Shown here piece by piece: positions 8,754 to 15,463 of a stretch of 39,768 nt of DNA (positions within the stretch are counted from its first letter, which is position 1; each line of letters opens with the position of its first letter). The stretch comes from a virus. The stretch covers positions 1-39,768 of IMG/VR virus record IMGVR_UViG_3300043673_000039. One strand, given 5' to 3'. The translations under genes were made by a program, and so were the position numbers. The notes beneath the pieces are model-generated. The model saw nothing but the letters and a program-made list of their open reading frames with translations, made no database searches and was not told the DNA's origin.

Positions 8754-9350
8754 CTACGCACGCGCGGCCTCCTGGCGCTGCATTCTGCCGTGTCGCCAGA
8801 GTGTCGTGCGGCTCGGCCCCTTCGCCGGATCGATCTTCGGCCCGGGGATGTGGCCCTTGGAGCGGGCGAGCTTCATGCCGATGCGCGTGTTCTCCGCGAT
8901 CACGTCGCGCTCAAACTCAGCGAGGGCGCAGAGGATGGTGAAGAACATCTTGCCGATCGGCGTGTCCAGGTCGAAGCCTTCCTGTTTGCTGATAAACCCG
9001 ACGCCGGCGTCGCGCAGCTCGGAGATCAGAGCGTGTAGGTGTTGCGTCGAACGCCCGAAACGGCTCAAGCGCCATACGACGACTGATTTGAAATCTCGCA
9101 GGCCCTTGGTTGCGTCGCGCATAAGCCGATCGAGTTCGGGCCGCGATTTTTTTGTGCCGGAGATCCCGCGATCGACATATTCCGATTCGATCAGGTGTTT
9201 CTGAGCTTGACACCATTCGCGAAGTTCGCGCAATTGCGCTTCCGGGTCCTGGCCGCGGAACTCATGCGCCGCTGCCTCGTGTGTTATCGGCTTCTTTCCG
9301 CAGATCTCGCATTTGTCGGTCGAGACTCGGGCGTAGAGAGCGACTTTCAT
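8754..9350 (-). CDS. Small serine recombinase (resolvase/invertase family), unusual insert
   Basis: 198 residues. Catalytic core clear: KVALYARVST with nucleophile Ser10, SVVVWRLSRFGRS with the active-site Arg pair, and a long E-helix (FFTILCALAEFERDVIAENTR). Members cut and rejoin two sites through a 5' phosphoserine link for resolution, inversion or integration. Two oddities stand out. After Ser10 there is an extra segment carrying C14xxC17 and H24xxxxH29, a possible zinc site. The C-terminal helix-turn-helix is shortened to little more than a recognition helix (SRTTLWRHGRM). No recombination site was recognised. It is the only recombinase or integrase-type gene in the window. Confidence 0.9.
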   Translation of the reverse strand: MKVALYARVSTDKCEICGKKPITHEAAAHEFRGQDPEAQLRELREWCQAQKHLIESEYVDRGISGTKKSRPELDRLMRDATKGLRDFKSVVVWRLSRFGRSTQHLHALISELRDAGVGFISKQEGFDLDTPIGKMFFTILCALAEFERDVIAENTRIGMKLARSKGHIPGPKIDPAKGPSRTTLWRHGRMQRQEAARA

Positions 9351-9354
9351 CGGA

Positions 9355-9618
9355 TTACACTACGCGCAAGAATCGGTGCCTGGTCACGGCCTCGCAATCG
9401 TCGCAATGCAGCGCTGGCCTGACTTGCTCGTCGGCGGGTCGCATGTATCCCCACTGCCGGATGCCGCCGCAATCGCGGCAGGCCCAGAGCTGCGCTCCGA
9501 ACTCCGGCATTTGTTCGCGGAGATCGTGGCCGCAGTGTTCGCAGGAGCGGAAGTTGTAGCCGGTTGCGAGGCTGGAGCGGGTGCCGACGCTGTCGATCGG
9601 GTTGGCGAGGGTGCTCAT
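9355..9618 (-). CDS. 87-residue zinc-ribbon protein
   Basis: Contains three Cys pairs: SCEHCGHDL, ACRDCGGIRQWG and LHCDDC, the last followed by His. The first two make a standard zinc ribbon; the third may be a second half-site. The gene ends four bases before the recombinase start and overlaps the upstream gene by ATGA at 9615-9618, so it is part of the recombinase operon. Function unknown; nucleic acid or protein binding is typical of such ribbons. Confidence 0.72.
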   Translation of the reverse strand: MSTLANPIDSVGTRSSLATGYNFRSCEHCGHDLREQMPEFGAQLWACRDCGGIRQWGYMRPADEQVRPALHCDDCEAVTRHRFLRVV

Positions 9619-9893
9619 AGTTTCGAAAAGAGCGCGGTGGCCAGCCAGGCTATCATGCCGCCTTCGGCCACAACCACGCTGCTCAATATCCAGAATTTCA
9701 GGTTCAGGAAGCGGAGTCGCTCTTTCAAATCCTTGTTGGCCTCGCTGAGCTTGTCGCGCTCCCGGATCACGAGCACCAGCAGGTCGGATAAATCGTTGAC
9801 CTGGCCCTGCAGCTTCACGGGATCGGTTTCCTTGTACGAGCGCGGCCGTCCCGCGAGAAAATTCTTGAAGCGGATCTCAGGTTCGATGTGCAT
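9615..9893 (-). CDS. Coiled-coil protein with C-terminal membrane anchor
   Basis: 92 residues from the ATG at 9893 (MHIEPEIRFKNFLAG); a GTG at 9956 just after the upstream stop would add 21 residues. A heptad-rich segment (VKLQGQVNDLSDLLVLVIRE, then DKLSEANKDLKERLRFLN) is followed by one membrane helix (FWILSSVVVAEGGMIAWLAT). The architecture is like small membrane-anchored phage accessory proteins such as superinfection-exclusion factors or spanin-like proteins, but no family is recognised. It overlaps the next gene by ATGA. Confidence 0.6.
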   Translation of the reverse strand: MHIEPEIRFKNFLAGRPRSYKETDPVKLQGQVNDLSDLLVLVIRERDKLSEANKDLKERLRFLNLKFWILSSVVVAEGGMIAWLATALFSKL

Positions 9894-9960
9894 GGAGTGC
9901 TTTTTAATGGCTAAATCCACCCGCTCGATGCACCAGCCGATGAAGTTTGAACTCACGCAT

Positions 9961-10341
9961 TCAGAGCGACGAGTGGGCGCCAGTCTGTTCGATTGGATGG
10001 AGCCCGAGGGAAGCCGCCAATTGACGATCGCCATAAACTTCGCGAAAGCGCGGAAGGTAGCGCGATCGTACTCCATTCGAGTCTCTTGTTTTCGGGGCGA
10101 TGAACTTCACACCCTCGATCTCGCGCGGCGCGAGCTTGTCGCCGATGATTCGGCATCGCGTCGCTGGTTTTAACAGCCGGAGTTGGGAGCCAGGCGCGAA
10201 GGCGCGGATGACTTTGCGCGAGATGCGTTCGGCGGCGAGATCGTGCACAAGCTCGTCGGCGTCGGTTTTCGCAAGATAACCACCGGCAGGGCGGACGAAG
10301 CCAGCGATCGGCTGATCGTGGCCTAAGAATGCGATTCGCAT
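9961..10341 (-). CDS. Hypothetical protein, 126 residues
   Basis: Starts MRIAFLGHDQPIAGFVRPAG and ends near the recombinase-side coiled-coil gene. The middle is basic (RISRKVIRAFAPGSQLRLLK, then RCRIIGDKLAPREIEGVKFI), with a beta-like pattern. No domain is recognised. There is no clear ribosome site. The other open frame on the same strand (to 10076) overlaps it; this frame was preferred because its composition is more protein-like and its stop lies right before the next plausible start. The last ~40 residues are less convincing. Confidence 0.5.
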   Translation of the reverse strand: MRIAFLGHDQPIAGFVRPAGGYLAKTDADELVHDLAAERISRKVIRAFAPGSQLRLLKPATRCRIIGDKLAPREIEGVKFIAPKTRDSNGVRSRYLPRFREVYGDRQLAASLGLHPIEQTGAHSSL

Positions 10342-10460
10342 GATTTATTGCACACGTTTAGCAGGGGGTGACAGGGCTTCACCGCATGGCGCGGGAATGC
10401 CTAATGAGGACCTGGCGGTCTGAGGACTAAGAGTAGGGGTCGAAGAGAGAGAGGGGCAAG

Positions 10461-11483
10461 TTACGGGCGTGCTAGAGCTTTTGCGGTTTGCTCCTGAAAA
10501 CTTCGTAAACGTAAAGAACTTATTAAGGCCACCGCCGTGACGATGTACGCCCAGATGAAATACCGGGCTTCAGGTGAAGGGAATAGAAGAAAATGCGCGA
10601 GCGCGGCCGTGGCGGTCACGACCAAAAATGGCGACGGCCGCAGGCACCACGCAACAATGCCGAGAAGAATCCAAAGCGCCAGCTGCGGAAAAACCGAAAA
10701 GGCTCCCCTTGCGCACTGCACAAGGTATTCATGGATCGTAACCGAATGCGCGACCGTTGCGGCGCGTCCACCGAAGAAGCTGAGACGGAATAGCACTGCC
10801 CACCCGTAATTGTGCGCCCAACGATTGATGGCCATCACCGCAGCCACTCCAATTCCGGCAACGGCTACCGCGATGGGAGCCGATATCGCTTTTTCCCAGG
10901 CTAGCCAACCGATCACCGCGAACAACAAAAGAAGATTGTCGGTCCTCATCCCGAGCGAAACAAGGAGGAGAGCGATGGGGGCGATTGGCGATGACAATTT
11001 GCGATCGACGAGCCACAGCGCAGATATGCCGAAGAGAGACGCTAAAGCATCGGGAGTTCCCATTCTGCCCAAAACCGAGATCGGGTAGCAGGCCGCTAAA
11101 AGAGCGCTCGCAAGAGGATCGCGCGTCCATGCGAGCACGATGATGCAGATCCCCACGAACGAAGATGCTGATATCAGGTTGATGGCACCCTGAAGAGGAA
11201 GCCATCGTGCGATGAGGGCAATTGCCTCCACGTAGATCGGCCGAATCCGGTAAAGGGGCATGATCTCCACGAGATGCTCCGGGCTGTCCAGGGTCTCGCT
11301 CTCTTCGGCGCGCGGGCTCTCGTGTTTCACAGCCTGGTAGACCTCGCCGATCGGCTGCGAACGAGCACGAACGAGCGCCTCGTAAATGTAACGATCGAAA
11401 TCATCGGTAAGAGGATGCCGGTAATAAACCCAGCCAAGGGCGATGATGAACAAAAGGGAAGCAGAGAGCTTCCACCTAGACAT
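10461..11483 (-). CDS. Polytopic membrane protein, GT-C glycosyltransferase-like
   Basis: 340 residues with about nine to ten hydrophobic helices. An aspartate pair sits in the first outer loop (HPLTDDFDRY, D27/D28), the hallmark place of the catalytic acid motif in GT-C transferases that use polyprenyl-phosphate sugars. Such enzymes on phages often alter the host surface sugar, as GtrC-type proteins do in serotype-converting phages; here that role is inference. The start ATG at 11483 lies inside the end of the 50-residue gene upstream (8-base overlap), so the two are coupled. It looks like a moron placed between the recombinase block and the early promoter. Confidence 0.72.
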   Translation of the reverse strand: MSRWKLSASLLFIIALGWVYYRHPLTDDFDRYIYEALVRARSQPIGEVYQAVKHESPRAEESETLDSPEHLVEIMPLYRIRPIYVEAIALIARWLPLQGAINLISASSFVGICIIVLAWTRDPLASALLAACYPISVLGRMGTPDALASLFGISALWLVDRKLSSPIAPIALLLVSLGMRTDNLLLLFAVIGWLAWEKAISAPIAVAVAGIGVAAVMAINRWAHNYGWAVLFRLSFFGGRAATVAHSVTIHEYLVQCARGAFSVFPQLALWILLGIVAWCLRPSPFLVVTATAALAHFLLFPSPEARYFIWAYIVTAVALISSLRLRSFQEQTAKALARP

Positions 11484-11628
11484 TCTTTTCTCTTTTCGGT
11501 TTTTCCCAGCGGGCTTGGGCGGCGCGGCGGGCTTTTTCTTTACGCTGTTTCGGTGTGAGTTTGCTATTCGTCGCCTTGGCCCCGCGTCGGCCTAGCTTTG
11601 AAAGGTAGTCTTTGACGGGATCGGCCAT
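11476..11628 (-). CDS. 50-residue basic protein coupled to the membrane protein
   Basis: Starts at the ATG at 11628, MADPVKDYLSKLGRRGAKAT, and ends with a Lys/Arg-rich helix (LTPKQRKEKARRAAQARW, then KPKREK). Nearly a third of residues are Lys or Arg, which suggests nucleic-acid or membrane-surface binding. The LxxxGRRGAKAxxxxLTPxxRxExARxAAxARW pattern looks like a compact conserved family and not chance coding. Its stop overlaps the start of the membrane protein. Not functionally recognised. Confidence 0.7.
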   Translation of the reverse strand: MADPVKDYLSKLGRRGAKATNSKLTPKQRKEKARRAAQARWEKPKREKNV

Positions 11629-11646
11629 AACCGCACATTACCATGG

Positions 11647-11732
11647 TGCTCACCGGACGGGCAAGCACGAAAAAGTGTAGAGAACGAGCGGAAAACCCCG
11701 CAAATAGCTCTTGACAATGCTCGCCGGACGAG
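11647..11732. repeat. Two-copy direct repeat around the rightward promoter (candidate operators)
   Basis: TGCTCACCGGACGGG at 11647-11661 and TGCTCGCCGGACGAG at 11718-11732 match at 13 of 15 positions, 71 bases apart. The second copy fills the spacer between the -35 and -10 of the rightward promoter and is itself dyad-like (CTCG...CGAG). The first is bracketed by GTGCT...AGCAC. A regulator bound here would block the promoter. Confidence 0.5.
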
Positions 11733-11740
11733 AATAGAAT
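11711..11740 (+). promoter_or_regulatory. Sigma70-like promoter of the rightward early operon
   Basis: Consensus -35 TTGACA at 11711-11716 and near-consensus -10 TAGAAT at 11735-11740, spaced 18 bases. It lies about 85 bases upstream of the first plus-strand gene, leaving a leader that ends in AAGGAGG before the ATG at 11826. Confidence 0.75.
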
Positions 11741-11825
11741 GTTACATGTAATCAGTAGTCGGGCCGTCTGAGTGTTAGAAGCACCCAAGCGGCCCTAACC
11801 AAATCAGCCTTATAAGGAGGCTTCA

Positions 11826-12083
11826 ATGGCTCACAGCACTCTACCAGTTTTCTCCCCTTCCACATTTGCACAGCTGATTCCCTCCATCGTCGGCCGCGAA
11901 ATCGCGCGGGTCGATCGCATCCTCGCCGAAGCCGAACTCTCCACTTGCGATTACGTTGAGCCGGAATCGGTGTACGGGGCGTGCGATGGCGGCTTCTCGT
12001 GCACCGAGAAAGCGACGGTGCATCACCTCGAAACCGATCTCGAATATTGCGCCGGGCATTTCCAGGAGGTGGACCTTGGCTGA
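11826..12083 (+). CDS. First gene of the rightward early operon, small Cys/His protein
   Basis: 85 residues from the ATG at 11826, preceded by a full AAGGAGG ribosome site. The N-terminal half is helical (LIPSIVGREIARVDRILAEA). The C-terminal half holds four Cys (Cys41, GACDGGFSC, EYCAGHF) with two adjacent His (VHHLE), which could form one zinc site. Early position behind a strong promoter suggests takeover or regulation, but the protein is not recognised. Confidence 0.75.
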   Translation: MAHSTLPVFSPSTFAQLIPSIVGREIARVDRILAEAELSTCDYVEPESVYGACDGGFSCTEKATVHHLETDLEYCAGHFQEVDLG

Positions 12084-12336
12084 TGCCGCCGCCCAATACG
12101 TCGAGTTCCGGAAACTGATCGAGCGCCGCGATCTTGCCGCCTATCGCGCGGCCGCGGCCGTTTCGATGGTCATTCACTTTTGGGAAGCGCAAGACTACGA
12201 CGCAGCCTTTACCAGCTTGAAACGCGCGCACGATGATTTCGAGCTCGCGAATTCCCGTGTCACCGAGTTTTACAAATCGATCCACACTTCGAAACAAGGA
12301 GAAAACAAACGCCATGGCCACCGCACAGCAGCTTAA
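12076..12336 (+). CDS. Small helical hypothetical protein, TTG start
   Basis: 86 residues. The TTG start at 12076 is chosen because AGGAGGT sits six bases upstream and the start overlaps the end of the previous gene by eight bases; upstream in-frame extension is only shadow. The protein is almost wholly helical (AQYVEFRKLIERRDLAAYRA, HDDFELANSRVTEFYKSI), acidic-basic mixed, without Cys. It overlaps the ATPase gene by 23 bases, so translation is probably coupled. Function unknown. Confidence 0.65.
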   Translation: MADAAAQYVEFRKLIERRDLAAYRAAAAVSMVIHFWEAQDYDAAFTSLKRAHDDFELANSRVTEFYKSIHTSKQGENKRHGHRTAA

Positions 12337-13513
12337 CCTCAACCCGCAAATCGTCACGCAGATTCCGAAGAAATTGCCGCTCATCCTCCCGGTAAAGGCC
12401 GGATTCATGGGCGAGCAGGGAACTGGTAAAACAACCACGGCCGGGCTTCTCGCGGCCGCGATCTCCGCGCAGTTTCACGATCGAGCACCCGTGCACGTCA
12501 CCGATCCGGAACTTGGCTGGCAGTTTCTTAACCCGATCATCTTCCAGAAAGAGCGCATCCCGCTCGTACTGCGCACCGTGCCGACGTTTGCGGCGATGTT
12601 GAAAGACATCGAGCGAGCCGAGCGCGAAGGGGCCTGCGTGTGGGCGGTCGAACTTGGAAAAATCTGGATCGAGATCGTTCGCACTCTACAGAAAACCGAT
12701 CCAGTTGGCTGGGGCATGCAACTGCGCTCGATGTGGGACGACTTCGTCGCGCGATTCCTGAACTCGAAAATGCACTGCCTGGTCCTCGGCCGCATCCAGG
12801 ACGTGATCGAGGACGTCGTCACCGAAAAAGGCGACATCCGGTCCATCAAGGTCGGCGAAGGAATGAAGGCTGGAGGGCAGCGCAACAACTTCGGCTACGA
12901 GCCGCATCTCGTCATCCGCATGCACCTCGAACAGAAACCCCGCACGAAGAAGGGCAAGACGTTCGAGGATGAAGGCCGCATGGTGCATCGGGCGCACGTT
13001 CTGAAAGATCGCACCTGGGCAATTAACGGGCACGTGTTTCGCTGGCAGGACCGCGACAGCTACCGACCGGGCGACTTCAAGCACGTGTGGAACTCACTGA
13101 AGCCGCACTTCGACGCGGTGCAGGACACCAAGGATCGCATCACGCTCGACACGCTCGCGAGCTCGGCCGAAATCATCCAGACTGACGGGAACGGCGAGTT
13201 CTACCGCGAACGCGATCGCCGCGAACGGCTCTTTGCGGAAATCAAAGCCTGTCTCGATATGTATTTCGCGGGCCAGGGCAAAGAAGATAAACAGATGCGC
13301 CTGGCGGTCACGGATTTGATTTTCGGGGTGAAGTCGTCCGAAGCGGCGGCCGCGCTCACAGCCGAAAAACTCGAACGCGGGCTGCGCATCCTGCACGGCT
13401 ATGAAAAACTCGCGAAGCACAACCTGGACTCGAAGGAATCGGTGCTCACGCAGATGGTCGAGATCATCCAGGAGTACGATCGCGGCGAATCGGAAATCGA
13501 GTTGCCGTTCTAG
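12314..13513 (+). CDS. P-loop ATPase, RecA/Sak4-like recombination protein
   Basis: 399 residues from the ATG at 12314 (MATAQQLNLNPQIV), with an AAGGAG element 13 bases upstream. Walker A is GEQGTGKT at residues 33-40, followed by a VHVTDPELGWQFLN strand that matches the 'DtE' element of Sak4-like and related phage ATPases. At the place of the usual VIDS/VVDS Walker B there is VWAVELGKIWIEI, with Glu instead of Asp. A strand MHCLVLGRIQDV, a glycine-rich segment (GEGMKAGGQRNNFGYEPH) and a helical C-terminal third follow. Such proteins assist single-strand annealing or replication. The precise subfamily needs a profile search. Confidence 0.75.
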   Translation: MATAQQLNLNPQIVTQIPKKLPLILPVKAGFMGEQGTGKTTTAGLLAAAISAQFHDRAPVHVTDPELGWQFLNPIIFQKERIPLVLRTVPTFAAMLKDIERAEREGACVWAVELGKIWIEIVRTLQKTDPVGWGMQLRSMWDDFVARFLNSKMHCLVLGRIQDVIEDVVTEKGDIRSIKVGEGMKAGGQRNNFGYEPHLVIRMHLEQKPRTKKGKTFEDEGRMVHRAHVLKDRTWAINGHVFRWQDRDSYRPGDFKHVWNSLKPHFDAVQDTKDRITLDTLASSAEIIQTDGNGEFYRERDRRERLFAEIKACLDMYFAGQGKEDKQMRLAVTDLIFGVKSSEAAAALTAEKLERGLRILHGYEKLAKHNLDSKESVLTQMVEIIQEYDRGESEIELPF

Positions 13514-13523
13514 CCAGGTCGAA

Positions 13524-13558
13524 ACCGGGCCGGATCATATATATGTGATTCGCCCGGT
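13524..13558 (+). promoter_or_regulatory. 35-base imperfect palindrome between early genes
   Basis: ACCGGGC at 13524-13530 pairs with GCCCGGT at 13552-13558. The AT-rich interior ATCATATATATGTGAT pairs with itself almost throughout. Hairpin or DNA dyad. No T-tract follows, so an intrinsic terminator is unlikely; it could be an RNA processing or stability element, or a protein-binding site, between the ATPase and the next gene. Confidence 0.6.
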
Positions 13559-13593
13559 CTGCGCGTAAGGCGCGCACTGAGGAGACCAACCAA

Positions 13594-14001
13594 ATGCAGG
13601 CTTTCCGGGTTGAAACCGCGAAGGGCGACAGTTTTTTCTACTGCTCGATGACGTGCGCGACGAAGCACAATTTCGGCATCACCGAGGGCGCGTGGCTTAT
13701 GCAAGACGAGTACGACGATGCCGAGTTTTGCGCGAACTGCGAAATCTTTCTGGACGATCAGCGACGATCAGTCTCAGTACTCATGGGGCGCGGCGTTCCA
13801 TGTGGCCAACCCGCCCGCGACGCGAAGATTCTCGCCGAGAGCAACATCGAACTACTGAAAGACGTGAAGATGTGCCACGCCTATCTCCGCGAGGTTGCCG
13901 TGTTTCTGACCGAGATTGACGCCAAGCACGAAATGTCACCGCATCGCTGCACCAACTTGATCTACATCCTCGAAGCGACGATTAAGGAAACCGAAGGTTG
14001 A
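13594..14001 (+). CDS. Cys-rich hypothetical protein, 135 residues
   Basis: Preceded by GAGGAG. The N-terminal half looks like a zinc domain: SFFYCSMTCATKHNFG, then EFCANCEIFLDD. The second half is helical (LLKDVKMCHAYLREVAVFLT, HRCTNLIYILEATIKETEG). The first domain resembles treble-clef or ribbon folds in which Cys pairs are 25-35 residues apart. It belongs to the rightward early operon. Its stop codon is the beginning of a 22-base repeat seen again at 14446. Not recognised. Confidence 0.72.
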   Translation: MQAFRVETAKGDSFFYCSMTCATKHNFGITEGAWLMQDEYDDAEFCANCEIFLDDQRRSVSVLMGRGVPCGQPARDAKILAESNIELLKDVKMCHAYLREVAVFLTEIDAKHEMSPHRCTNLIYILEATIKETEG

Positions 14002-14018
14002 TCCGCCGCCGCCCCATC
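13997..14018 (+). repeat. 22-base direct repeat at a stop codon, copy 1
   Basis: Begins GTTGATCCGCCGCC and ends CCCCATC; identical to 14446-14467. In both places the TGA within GTTGA is the stop codon of the preceding gene in the same phase, so the repeat links gene ends to the following spacer. Confidence 0.8.
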
Positions 14019-14043
14019 CCGCGATCCCGCGAAAGGAGAAGTC

Positions 14044-14202
14044 ATGCCGAACACTCAAGTCAGCACCACATGGTTAACGCACGCTCACGAACTGGTAGGC
14101 GCAACTCAATCGCTCTGTGAAGCCTCCCGCGATGGTCGCCCCGTCCCGGAATGGTTGCAGGAACGGTTGAAAGACATCGAGATACTGCTGGAGAAGTTAT
14201 GA
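14044..14202 (+). CDS. 52-residue helical protein
   Basis: Starts MPNTQVSTTWLTHAHELVGA after an AAAGGAG ribosome site and ends LKDIEILLEKL. All-helical and acidic, with a central SRDGRPVPEWLQER turn. Its stop overlaps the next start as ATGA at 14199-14202. Function unknown; size and composition suit a small regulator or an inhibitor of a host protein (inference). Confidence 0.65.
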   Translation: MPNTQVSTTWLTHAHELVGATQSLCEASRDGRPVPEWLQERLKDIEILLEKL

Positions 14203-14450
14203 GTTACGTTCGCCGCAAAGGTGAGAAAGGGCGCTACTGGATGGTGGACCGTCAGTGCATCGGGCGCTCCTGTTTCGCTCCGGGCGAATTCCAGCATCGT
14301 GGAGCTGTGTTGTCAGGTTCGCGCAATACGGGCAACACTTCGCTCTGCTGTATGCGCAACGCCTACCACGGCTGCCCGAATGACAAGGATCAGCTCTATT
14401 CGATCGCGCTAGAGCGCGAGCACAAAAAGGAAGGCTGGAAGAACTGTTGA
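14199..14450 (+). CDS. Small Cys-rich basic protein
   Basis: 83 residues from the ATG at 14199, set by the ATGA overlap. Basic start MSYVRRKGEKGRYWMVDRQC, then five further Cys (RSCFAPG, SLCCMRN, HGCPND and C-terminal NC). Spacing does not match a standard ribbon, but a zinc-stabilised fold is likely. It ends on the second copy of the 22-base repeat. Not recognised. Confidence 0.65.
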   Translation: MSYVRRKGEKGRYWMVDRQCIGRSCFAPGEFQHRGAVLSGSRNTGNTSLCCMRNAYHGCPNDKDQLYSIALEREHKKEGWKNC

Positions 14451-14467
14451 TCCGCCGCCGCCCCATC
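14446..14467 (+). repeat. 22-base direct repeat at a stop codon, copy 2
   Basis: Exact copy of 13997-14018, 449 bases downstream, again starting on the last codons of a gene. The two copies bracket the two-gene unit 14044-14450. Confidence 0.8.
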
Positions 14468-14576
14468 GACTGAGTGACGACTTCGATACGTCCCTGTGCA
14501 AATTTGAACAGATTGAAGTGGCGGGAATCGTCGTATTCTTGGAGTGTACGGTACGGCACGCGCGGAGGAAAAAGCG

Positions 14577-14837
14577 ATGCCACTCCCGTTCTACACCTCG
14601 TTCTATACCTGGAAGCGCACTCTCCTCGAGTCCGCAGGCTCGGCCAGCACCCCGATAGTTGGAATGGGCGACTTTGTGCTCGAACTGTTTTGGCGAGATG
14701 GATGCGAACCAAGTCTCAGCGCCCTGCTCGATTACGCGCAGTCCGGATTGCATCCGGTGTATGAGGCCAGTAGTTTTTCCCGCTTAAAATTGCGAAGGAT
14801 GCAGCCGCCGGAAGACGCTAGCGAGGGATCATCTTGA
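14577..14837 (+). CDS. Last gene of the rightward early operon, hypothetical
   Basis: 86 residues from the ATG at 14577, preceded by GCGGAGGA. Opens MPLPFYTSFYTWKRTLLESA and contains a DFVLELFWRDG strand-like centre; no Cys pair and no membrane helix. Its last 20 bases overlap the end of the convergent minus-strand gene, so the two early operons collide here without a visible terminator. Function unknown. Confidence 0.62.
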   Translation: MPLPFYTSFYTWKRTLLESAGSASTPIVGMGDFVLELFWRDGCEPSLSALLDYAQSGLHPVYEASSFSRLKLRRMQPPEDASEGSS

Positions 14838-15003
14838 TCAGCTCTCGTACCTGGTCCGGGGTGTAATGCATCGTCGCTGATCCGAATGCGACAAAGATTC
14901 TTCCCCTTCCGCACGTGTCGCAGATTTCCAGAAAATCTCCTGAGAGCCTGTACCCCACGAGCCGCCAACCGTGAAAGCCGATTTTGCAGAACAGGCGTTT
15001 CAC
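14818..15003 (-). CDS. Small zinc-ribbon-like protein, last of the 12-gene chain
   Basis: 61 residues with a GTG start at 15003 (GTGA overlap). MKRLFCKIGFHGWRLVGYR leads to EICDTCGRGRIFVAF: a half ribbon CDTCG plus Cys6/His11 as possible partners. C-terminal helix DQVRELIKMIPR. Similar short 'CKIGxHxW ... CxxC' proteins occur as stand-alone hypotheticals in bacteria and phages (recalled pattern). Convergent overlap with the plus-strand operon. Confidence 0.65.
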   Translation of the reverse strand: MKRLFCKIGFHGWRLVGYRLSGDFLEICDTCGRGRIFVAFGSATMHYTPDQVRELIKMIPR

Positions 15004-15212
15004 TTTTCGGCCCTGACCTGGTACGGCGTGTAGTTCGGGTTGCCCTCGTTCAAACGGTTCAGGAATTCCAAATCCTCTTTCATACTTTGGCGAAGACTTT
15101 TCCCGCGTTTCGACAAATAGCCCGCCGACATCCCAAGCTTGAACACCAGATTTTCATAATCTTCCCGGCTCATGGTGAGGATCACCTGGTCGTTCTCTTC
15201 GCGGTAGCTCAT
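15000..15212 (-). CDS. Small helical hypothetical, chain gene
   Basis: 70 residues from the ATG at 15212, set by the ATGA overlap with the upstream stop. Beta-hairpin-like start (MSYREENDQVILTMSREDYE) and then basic helices (SKRGKSLRQSMKEDLEFLNR). No Cys. It ends in YQVRAEK. Coupled by overlap on both sides. Function unknown. Confidence 0.65.
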   Translation of the reverse strand: MSYREENDQVILTMSREDYENLVFKLGMSAGYLSKRGKSLRQSMKEDLEFLNRLNEGNPNYTPYQVRAEK

Positions 15213-15463
15213 GTCAGTTCTCCCAGACGTTTTTTCCACCATGCCTCATTCGCGGCCTGCCACGATGCAACCTCTTCCTTTGTCGCGGGCGGAATCGCGT
15301 TCCCCTCAGCATCTCGCGCTTTGCCCGTCGCGCACGGGTAGCACTTCGTCTCGCTCAACCCGATGCAGATTTTCCCTCCACAGTCGGGCGTGTCGCAGTT
15401 CGGCCAAAGTTCCAAAAGCCATTCGGGATATTCATCTTCCAGATCGTTCGATTGGCCGTTCAC
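15209..15463 (-). CDS. Cys-rich small protein, chain gene
   Basis: 84 residues from a GTG at 15463 (GTGA overlap). An acidic segment DLEDEYPEWLLELWPNCDTP precedes a compact Cys cluster: CDTPDCGGKICIG, then KCYPC. Five Cys close together suggest one zinc site. Trp-rich C-terminal helix (ASWQAANEAWWKKRLGEL). A longer in-frame extension exists but overlaps the upstream gene. Not recognised. Confidence 0.65.
   Translation of the reverse strand: MNGQSNDLEDEYPEWLLELWPNCDTPDCGGKICIGLSETKCYPCATGKARDAEGNAIPPATKEEVASWQAANEAWWKKRLGELT

Noticed and set aside
9376-10173. 265-codon plus-strand ORF
   Set aside because: Mirrors three minus-strand genes joined by start/stop overlaps; Ser/Arg-rich low-quality sequence without motifs or ribosome site.
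11752-12438. 228-codon minus-strand ORF opposite the first rightward genes
   Set aside because: The plus-strand genes have strong ribosome sites (AAGGAGG, AGGAGGT) and a promoter; the minus frame has neither and is Arg-rich.
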